A DNA stretch of 12,850 bases from NCBI GenBank assembly GCA_023441845.1, contig JAEZNF010000117.1, positions 1 through 12,850 on the forward strand. Direction: 5' to 3'. Below, one piece after another: positions 8,418 to 12,850 of this stretch. A program made the position numbers and the translations under genes. Origin of the DNA: Bacillota bacterium (GTDB lineage: Bacteria; Bacillota; Clostridia; Acetivibrionales; DSM-2933). Numbering within the stretch: the first letter of the stretch is position 1; every line of letters begins with the position of its first letter. The notes below the pieces were generated by a model, which was given only the letters and a program-made list of their open reading frames with translations, made no database searches and was not told the DNA's origin.

Positions 8418-8444
8418 TATTAAGATAAAAAAATAAAGCTACAA
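8416..8444 (-). promoter_or_regulatory. Candidate sigma-A promoter of the MMPL gene
   Basis: On the minus strand TTGTAG (8439-8444, 4 of 6 matches to the -35 consensus) and AATAAT (8416-8421, 5 of 6 matches to the -10 consensus) are separated by 17 bp. The -10 touches operator R1 and the -35 lies in the flank of operator R2, so the two operators bracket the promoter. Confidence 0.5.
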
Positions 8445-8466
8445 ACGAGAACTGCTGTTCATTATT
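8440..8466. repeat. Operator repeat R2 (GAAC-TGCT-GTTC with conserved flanks)
   Basis: The core GAAC/GTTC (8449-8460) with a 4-bp spacer is preceded by ACAAAC and followed by ATTATT. The 27-bp unit aligns without gaps to R3 and R4, with most differences in the central spacer. Confidence 0.75.
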
Positions 8467-8487
8467 AAATCAATAAAAATGTGTCCT

Positions 8488-8514
8488 TGTAAACAAGAAC
8501 CGCTGTTCATTATT
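8488..8514. repeat. Operator repeat R3 (GAAC-CGCT-GTTC with conserved flanks)
   Basis: The core is at 8497-8508, with left flank TGTAAACAA and right flank ATTATT. Its core centre lies 48 bp from that of R2. The DNA between the units is AT-rich and unrelated, so the similarity is confined to the unit itself. Confidence 0.75.
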
Positions 8515-8547
8515 AATTCAAAAATAAATTTGCATTCTTTTTAAGTT

Positions 8548-8574
8548 TGCAAACAAGAACCACCGTTCATTATT
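8548..8574. repeat. Operator repeat R4 (GAAC-CACC-GTTC with conserved flanks)
   Basis: The core is at 8557-8568, with left flank TGCAAACAA and right flank ATTATT. It is the most distal copy from the MMPL gene, 60 bp from R3, and lies 29 bp past the end of the TetR coding region. Confidence 0.75.
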
Positions 8575-8603
8575 GAGGTAAAAAAATATCATACCCCGAT
8601 AGT

Positions 8604-9203
8604 TCAACTTTTTAGCCTTTCAAGAATATTTTCAAAATTCAACTTTACCAGTTGGCTTACAAGATACCTGATCCTTTCATCATCATCATATTTATTTATA
8701 ATAAGTCTTATTCCTTCAATTGTATTGGATGACAATATATATATTATGAACTCGTCCTTTATCTCAATGTTTTTTTCTTTAAGCTGCGGAACCATTTCAC
8801 TTTTTATCCTGCTCTCAATTAATTTGACAAAATCTTCTTTAACGTTTTCAAACCTGGTTCCTTTACTTCTATTAATCATAGTAAGGAATTCTTTTTTATA
8901 TGTATTATAGACTTTCATAAACATATCCACTACTTCATTGACAGATATCGTATAGTTGATGTCATTGGTAAAACGCGGCTTCGGTAAACTATCCAAAAGG
9001 ACTGAACACTCATTAAAAGCAGGTTCCATAATAGAATTAAAAAGTTCGTCTTTACTTTTAAAGTACCTGTAAACGTTACCTAAAGCAACCCCTGCATTAT
9101 GGGCAATTCTTCTCATGGAAGCATCTATAAAGCCTTTTTGGCTAAATTCATTTAAAGCCGATTCCAGAATTCGGTTTTTGACATCTTCCTTAAGCCATTG
9201 CAT
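8604..9203 (-). CDS. TetR-family transcriptional regulator (MMPL module)
   Basis: This 199-residue TetR-type regulator has its helix-turn-helix at about residues 28-49 (recognition part GVALGNVYRYFKSKDELF). An all-helical C-terminal ligand/dimerisation domain follows. Outside the DNA-binding domain it shares little with the other TetR in the window, so the two are not a recent duplication. The ATG at 9201-9203 has GGAGG 7 nt upstream, and this ribosome binding site is the centre of an operator-like palindrome. It lies upstream of the MMPL exporter on the same strand and is the likely repressor of both itself and the exporter. The run of T residues after the stop has only a very weak hairpin, so some read-through into the exporter is possible. 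Confidence 0.9.
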   Translation of the reverse strand: MQWLKEDVKNRILESALNEFSQKGFIDASMRRIAHNAGVALGNVYRYFKSKDELFNSIMEPAFNECSVLLDSLPKPRFTNDINYTISVNEVVDMFMKVYNTYKKEFLTMINRSKGTRFENVKEDFVKLIESRIKSEMVPQLKEKNIEIKDEFIIYILSSNTIEGIRLIINKYDDDERIRYLVSQLVKLNFENILERLKS

Positions 9204-9207
9204 AAAT

Positions 9208-9219
9208 GAACCTCCGTTC
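9208..9219. promoter_or_regulatory. Operator (GAAC-CTCC-GTTC) overlapping the TetR ribosome binding site
   Basis: This is the same GAAC-N4-GTTC palindrome as R1-R4. Read on the minus strand the central bases and one adjoining base spell GGAGG (9211-9215), the Shine-Dalgarno sequence of the TetR gene. It lies about 9 bp downstream of the -10 box, so it should mediate autorepression. Confidence 0.75.
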
Positions 9220-9227
9220 GCTTATGA

Positions 9228-9256
9228 ATTATAGCATACAAAGGTAGAAAAGTAAA
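9228..9256 (-). promoter_or_regulatory. Sigma-A promoter of the second TetR gene
   Basis: On the minus strand a perfect TATAAT (9228-9233) and TTTACT (9251-9256, 4 of 6 matches) are separated by 17 bp. The expected start is near 9221, immediately before the operator. Confidence 0.65.
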
Positions 9257-9292
9257 CCCTCATTATATGATATGACAATTACAAGAGCACTC

Positions 9293-9373
9293 TACCAGTA
9301 TAACGTTCTTAAATAATAAGATTTCCCTATAATGCAATAGTAAAAACTTATTAGTGAAACGTTATACCAGTAT
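9293..9373. repeat. Imperfect inverted repeat flanked by TACCAGTAT direct repeats
   Basis: GTATAACGTT (9298-9307) is inverted at 9358-9367, and TAATAAG (9314-9320) pairs with CTTATTA (9347-9353). Together they form a ~20-bp imperfect stem with a 26-nt loop. TACCAGTAT occurs in direct orientation at both ends (9293-9301 and 9365-9373). No T-run follows on either strand, so it is not an ordinary terminator. It lies in the gap between the small membrane protein gene and the TetR promoter. Confidence 0.6.
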
Positions 9374-9476
9374 TGAAATTGCGCCTTGCCTATGATTCAA
9401 AAACATTACATACCTTAAAGAGCAATTGATTTTGGGCATTAAACTCTATTCTAAAATCATTAGGCTTATAACCCCG

Positions 9477-9821
9477 CTAAATCACTTTTGTCATAATGAA
9501 TATTAAAAGAGCTATACTGCCCATTAGCGCCAGGTTTATTACCGTACTTATAATAAACTTCTTTCTGGGCGTCATCTCTTCCTTTAATTTCAATTCGACA
9601 CCGGAGCCTGCAATCAATTTGCTCTCTTTTATATAATCATTAATTATGAGCTGTGCTTCCTTGAGTAAATAATCCTTACTCTTGCTTCCTCTCACAATCC
9701 TATTAAGGCCTTTTCCCTCTTTTGAGTCCGGCTCGGCTTTAAGTATCAGTATTGCTTCCTCAATTAAATTTGAAGAGATATCCTTTATTACAACAATTCT
9801 TTTTGTTTTTCCAAGTACCAT
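9477..9821 (-). CDS. Small tail-anchored membrane protein of unknown function
   Basis: The 114-residue protein is not recognised. A soluble N-terminal part (1-88), rich in Lys/Glu and mostly helical with a possible beta start (KRIVVIKDIS), is followed by one transmembrane helix (about 89-110) and a 4-residue tail. That is a tail-anchor layout with the soluble part in the cytoplasm. The ATG at 9819-9821 is chosen because GGAGGG lies 5 nt upstream. An in-frame ATG 18 nt further up would put that ribosome binding site inside the coding region. The gene follows spoIIE by 74 bp on the same strand but has its own promoter in that gap. Proximity to spoIIE hints at a link to sporulation or the envelope, but nothing in the protein shows it. 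Confidence 0.75.
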   Translation of the reverse strand: MVLGKTKRIVVIKDISSNLIEEAILILKAEPDSKEGKGLNRIVRGSKSKDYLLKEAQLIINDYIKESKLIAGSGVELKLKEEMTPRKKFIISTVINLALMGSIALLIFIMTKVI

Positions 9822-9826
9822 ATTAA

Positions 9827-9832
9827 CCCTCC
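9827..9832 (-). promoter_or_regulatory. Ribosome binding site GGAGGG that sets the start at 9821
   Basis: The minus strand reads GGAGGG, TTAAT, ATG. The 5-nt spacing supports the shorter 114-residue product over a 120-residue form starting at 9839. Confidence 0.75.
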
Positions 9833-9841
9833 AAAGCATCC

Positions 9842-9870
9842 ATTATACTTATTTGAAGGTAGTTTGTGAA
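9842..9870 (-). promoter_or_regulatory. Sigma-A promoter of the small membrane protein gene
   Basis: On the minus strand TTCACA (9865-9870, 5 of 6 matches) and a perfect TATAAT (9842-9847) are separated by 17 bp. It lies between the spoIIE stop and the small gene, so that gene can be transcribed apart from spoIIE. Confidence 0.75.
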
Positions 9871-9895
9871 AAAAATATGGAAATTATGCAACATG

Positions 9896-12289
9896 CTAAC
9901 TAACTCTTTTCCATACCTTTGCAACCGAAACAAGCATGTCATCGATCGGCTTGCCTCCACATTTCTTGTATGCCTCATCAAGTATCAAATCGGCAATTTC
10001 CTGTGGGTTTATGCTTCCAATAGCGCTTATAAAATTTCGCAGAAGTTTATCGCCGTCTTCCTCCTCCTTGAAAGCGTCTATTATACCATCAGTTACCAGT
10101 ATTATAAAATTCCCGTTCTCTACCTTCCGGTGTACAAGCTCCATCTCTACGTTGCTTAATATTCCTGCAGGTAAAGACATGGATTTAACCGTATCCACCC
10201 TGTCATCCCTTTTAATAAATGCCGGCACTGCGCCAATCTTTACGAACTCCACCTCTCCATCATATAAGTCAATAATTGACAGGTCGATTGTTGCAAAGGA
10301 CTCCTCATCCGACTTAAGTACGAGCACGGAATTTATAAGCTTAACCGCAGTATCCTTATCAAAACCCGATTCCATAAATTGTTCAAGCATACTTATTGCA
10401 GCCCTGCTTTGTATTGCTGCTTTATGTCCCGTTCCCATACCATCGCTCAAAGCCACAATAAACTTGCCGTTGCCTGTATTCATAAAGGTGTAGTTGTCTC
10501 CCGAAACCATATTATCGTATTTTGAGAGCTTCGCAATCCCCGTTATCACGCTGTAAGCTTCCTCTTCCACAAAGTTAATTGTACATGTCTTTCCTTTTTT
10601 TACACAATCAGTACCGCTTTTAACCATTTTCCTCCCAACAACATCGGACACGATTTTTTCTATTGAGCTTATACAGGTTCGTTTTCCACCGCAGCCTTTA
10701 TGACTGATATTTACCTCGTATTTCTCCCACTTGTTCTCTGTCACTACAACTTCCGCCAATTTTATTCCAATCTTATTCAGGTTTGCTATTATTGCTTCTT
10801 CTAGGTTGGTTTTGAATTTCACCTCTGAATCTATCTCTGAGGCAAGGTTTGAAACAACCTTCGACAGGCCCTCCAACTGCTGTGATACAAGTTCCCTGCT
10901 CTCACTGATCTTCCCCCTCCAAACCATATCAACCTTAAACAATTCATATACACTGTTTACAGCTGTAACAAAATCGCCTATCCTTTCGCACCTTTCCATG
11001 AAATACGGCGGAATATCCTTTTCTTCAATGCGGCCTTTCAAATCAAGACGCTCAACAATCTTAAACATTACCTGATATGTGTTGTAAAAATTCCTGTCCC
11101 AGCAGTGAAGACACAAACTGCAGTCCTTGCATACCCTATCCGCAACCCTGTCAAAAAGGACCGCAATGTCCTGTTTGTCTGTAGCTACTTTTGTTTCTGA
11201 TATCTCGCTAAAGGTTTTAGAAAGCTCCTTGAAGGATTCTGAAAACTTATTAAGCTTGTCTACCGTCAATTCCTTTATTCTATCGGTATATCCCTTTTTG
11301 TCGGGGCACGCTCCTTCGCTGCTTTTAAAAGCATTCATAATATAATCCATGGCTTTTTGAGGAATAATCATAAATACAATTGAAGCTGCCGCAATTTCCT
11401 TAAAGTAAATCAAAACCTCTGTTGAGCCGTTTATATACAGTGTAAAAACAGCGTTTCCCAATATAAATCCAAGGCCTGAGCCTACCTTTCCCAGGTTCCT
11501 CAAAACCCCTGAAAGTAATCCGCAAATAGCGTAGGAACCTACAATCACAGGCGCCAGTTGAGTATTCAGACTTATGATTAGTCCTATTGTAACTCCTGCC
11601 GCTGCCCCCATACCCGGCCCGCATTTGAAGCTGCAAACTAAAATTACAAGAATACTGAGCACATTTTTAAGCGCAAATCCCATAATATATATGTCCGACA
11701 AGCCGGAAAGCACCAGAGCGGTTAAAACAGCTACGCTTATTATTTCTTCATTTGTAAGTATACTACCGCTTTGTATCCTGTTTATGGCGTTTGTTGCATT
11801 TCTATATATAAATACCAGCAAAAATATTATTAAACCATGGAAAATTGCCTTTATTAAATCGTATACGAGGAATCCCTGCAGATACACTGTAACCATTTCA
11901 GGTATCATAGTACTTATAAAAGCCAATATGGCTACTTTTATATTAGAAGCCCTTTTTTCATCCTTAAATGTAATTGAAAATATTTTATAGAGCAGCATTG
12001 ACGCCAGAATCACATATAACTGGTCTGAAGCGCTTCTTGTGAGCATACCCAGAATAATAAATACAGAAACCAAGCACCTGTTTATATTCATTCCCGCAGC
12101 TGCCACATATAACGCCATACCAAAGGGCAGCAATCCACCGGCTATTGATGCTCTTCCCAATAAAAATGAAATAACGACCCATAAAGCATTGTTTTTGTTT
12201 AATAAGTTAAGAAACTGCAAACCTCTTTCTTCTGTAAATAAATTGCTACCTGTCGCGTACTTTTGATACGGTATAGTTCCCGTTCTCAT
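9896..12289 (-). CDS. spoIIE: Stage II sporulation protein E, PP2C-type serine phosphatase
   Basis: This 797-residue protein is close to the usual ~800-830 of the family. SpoIIE dephosphorylates the anti-anti-sigma factor SpoIIAA to switch on sigma-F in the forespore, and it associates with the polar septum. An N-terminal membrane region (about 35-310) has roughly ten helices. A central regulatory region (about 330-590) carries a cysteine cluster C387-x2-C390-x2-C393-x2-C396. The C-terminal PP2C domain (about 590-795) keeps its metal-binding acids: D616 in SDGMGTGH, D734 in LVTDGIIDA and D783/D784 in PIDDM. They match the positions known for B. subtilis SpoIIE. The DEESFATIDL and GAVPAFIK motifs are also present. 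The start ATG has AAGGGGG 9 nt upstream. The common downstream neighbours tilS, hpt and ftsH are absent here. The promoter shows Spo0A-type control. Confidence 0.97.
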   Translation of the reverse strand: MRTGTIPYQKYATGSNLFTEERGLQFLNLLNKNNALWVVISFLLGRASIAGGLLPFGMALYVAAAGMNINRCLVSVFIILGMLTRSASDQLYVILASMLLYKIFSITFKDEKRASNIKVAILAFISTMIPEMVTVYLQGFLVYDLIKAIFHGLIIFLLVFIYRNATNAINRIQSGSILTNEEIISVAVLTALVLSGLSDIYIMGFALKNVLSILVILVCSFKCGPGMGAAAGVTIGLIISLNTQLAPVIVGSYAICGLLSGVLRNLGKVGSGLGFILGNAVFTLYINGSTEVLIYFKEIAAASIVFMIIPQKAMDYIMNAFKSSEGACPDKKGYTDRIKELTVDKLNKFSESFKELSKTFSEISETKVATDKQDIAVLFDRVADRVCKDCSLCLHCWDRNFYNTYQVMFKIVERLDLKGRIEEKDIPPYFMERCERIGDFVTAVNSVYELFKVDMVWRGKISESRELVSQQLEGLSKVVSNLASEIDSEVKFKTNLEEAIIANLNKIGIKLAEVVVTENKWEKYEVNISHKGCGGKRTCISSIEKIVSDVVGRKMVKSGTDCVKKGKTCTINFVEEEAYSVITGIAKLSKYDNMVSGDNYTFMNTGNGKFIVALSDGMGTGHKAAIQSRAAISMLEQFMESGFDKDTAVKLINSVLVLKSDEESFATIDLSIIDLYDGEVEFVKIGAVPAFIKRDDRVDTVKSMSLPAGILSNVEMELVHRKVENGNFIILVTDGIIDAFKEEEDGDKLLRNFISAIGSINPQEIADLILDEAYKKCGGKPIDDMLVSVAKVWKRVS

Positions 12290-12327
12290 CTTTTGTTACC
12301 CCCTTGTGAAATTTTGTTGCACGACTG

Positions 12328-12374
12328 ATTATAGTAGAATCACATAAAAATGTTTGTCGGTTTTGGTTGTCTTA
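12328..12374 (-). promoter_or_regulatory. Spo0A-type spoIIE promoter with 21-bp spacing
   Basis: On the minus strand a perfect TATAAT (12328-12333) is preceded, after exactly 21 bp, by a poor -35 CCGACA (12355-12360). Known Spo0A-activated sigma-A promoters such as B. subtilis spoIIE and spoIIG have this long spacing. Two sequences resemble the 0A box TTCGACAA with 6 of 8 matches each: ACCGACAA (12354-12361, over the -35) and TAAGACAA (12367-12374, just upstream). The expected start is near 12320. Confidence 0.6.
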
Positions 12375-12767
12375 ATAAAAAATATTTTTGACACTTATCA
12401 CCAAAAGATTGCTTTGAGTAAATTGACACCAACCTGATTGAACTACAAATCAGGTTTATATGAAAGTTTGAATTGACTAAGATATAAAATAATTTTGTAT
12501 ATATTAGTCACAAAGTTTTTTATGGTTTAGAGTTTAATTTAACCCTTAATTCCCGTTTAACATGTCACATACAAAATAAAGCTGTAATCCGGTATTTACT
12601 AAGAGGTTAAAGACTATTTAATGTTAAAAAATTATGGGGTTTTACTTATTTGGAAATTCGCCTGTACAAGGCTTAGGAGTAGTTATTCCCAATGATTCCA
12701 ACCGGGTTTTGAATCTACCAGTTAGGCCAACCCTATTCTGGGGTAAAGAGGTTTATAGTTTCACAAT
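12375..12767. other. Mostly AT-rich non-coding interval with hairpin and GC-richer island
   Basis: No gene is supported here. A 9-bp hairpin, AACCTGATT (12431-12439) with AATCAGGTT (12448-12456) and an 8-nt loop, has no T-run on either side. By hand count 12461-12640 is about 25% GC, while 12661-12740 is about 45%. The minus strand of this island is open for 36 codons (12645-12752) without a start codon, and the plus strand is open too. It could be a gene remnant, a repeat copy or a structured RNA. Confidence 0.5.
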
Positions 12768-12801
12768 AAAAAAGGTTTCAGAACTTTGTTGTTCTGAAAC
12801 C
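12768..12801 (-). terminator. Strong intrinsic terminator of the tRNA-Val gene
   Basis: On the minus strand a perfect 11-bp stem (12801-12791 with 12784-12774) and a 6-nt loop are followed by six T residues (12773-12768). It begins directly after the tRNA CCA end. The A-run before the stem can extend it by pairing with the T-run. Confidence 0.9.
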
Positions 12802-12805
12802 TTTT

Positions 12806-12850
12806 TGGTGGGCACTATAGGGCTCGAACCTATGACCCCCTGCTTGTAAG
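12806..12850 (-). tRNA. tRNA-Val (anticodon TAC), 3' part only
   Basis: The minus strand reads from the anticodon loop CT-TAC-AA (anticodon at 12846-12848) through the 3' anticodon stem GCAGG, a GGGTC variable loop and the T arm (ATAGG-TTCGAGC-CCTAT). It ends with acceptor strand AGTGCCC, A and an encoded CCA (12806-12808). The anticodon, loop and stem agree with bacterial tRNA-Val(TAC). The 5' half (positions 1-31) lies beyond the window edge. Confidence 0.9.

Noticed and set aside
8402..8574. CRISPR array reading of the four spaced repeats
   Set aside because: The units are too short and too few, palindromic around a variable centre, with AT-rich intervals of unequal length (about 22 and 34 bp between the 27-bp units). 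No cas genes are present. They fit TetR operators.
8575..8603. Terminator after the second TetR gene
   Set aside because: A T-run is present but the only stem is 4 bp (TATC/GATA), too weak to call.
9840..10493. Plus-strand frames of 97 and 185 codons opposite spoIIE
   Set aside because: They are antisense shadows of the conserved PP2C domain, with no ribosome binding sites or coherent domains.
12388..12428. Two plus-strand TTGACA hexamers (12388 and 12423)
   Set aside because: Neither has a properly spaced -10, and no plus-strand gene follows.
12634..12849. Open frame of 71 codons on the plus strand ending near GLEPMTPC
   Set aside because: Its 3' part is the antisense of the tRNA-Val gene and its terminator, a well-known source of spurious proteins. 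It has no convincing ribosome binding site.

Overview
The window looks like a chromosomal piece of a low-GC, spore-forming, cellulosome-producing clostridium of the Acetivibrio/Hungateiclostridium (Clostridium thermocellum-like) group. This rests on a secreted protein ending in an X module plus a type II-like dockerin, a complete spoIIE, strong AGGAGG-type ribosome binding sites and AT-rich intergenic DNA. The species cannot be fixed from the sequence alone.

Layout, left to right. (1) Positions 1-422 hold a nested hairpin (likely the terminator of a gene outside the window) and the leader of the first gene. (2) 427-1920 (+) encodes a secreted protein with a TIM-barrel-like putative glycoside-hydrolase domain of unknown family, a Pro/Thr linker, an X module and a dockerin. 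A 14-bp perfect hairpin separates it from the convergent neighbour. (3) 2043-4958 (-) is a TetR regulator followed by a DHA2-type MFS exporter that carries an unusual ~300-residue extracytoplasmic insert. (4) 5262-9203 (-) is a second TetR regulator followed by an MMPL/RND-type exporter of 1032 residues. (5) 9477-9821 (-) is a small tail-anchored membrane protein with its own promoter. (6) 9896-12289 (-) is spoIIE, preceded by a promoter with the atypical 21-bp spacing and Spo0A-box-like sequences. (7) 12310-12805 is mostly AT-rich and non-coding, with one GC-richer island. It ends in a strong terminator belonging to a tRNA-Val(TAC) that runs off the right edge on the minus strand.

The most striking feature is a pair of regulator/exporter modules that look alike at two levels. 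Both TetR genes carry GAAC-N3/4-GTTC palindromes at their own promoters, and the same palindrome occurs four times in tandem in front of the MMPL gene. The two exporters belong to unrelated superfamilies, yet both carry a large extracytoplasmic helical domain with G-L/hydrophobic periodic repeats. Together they look like one coordinately controlled envelope-export or efflux locus. The substrate cannot be read from the sequence.
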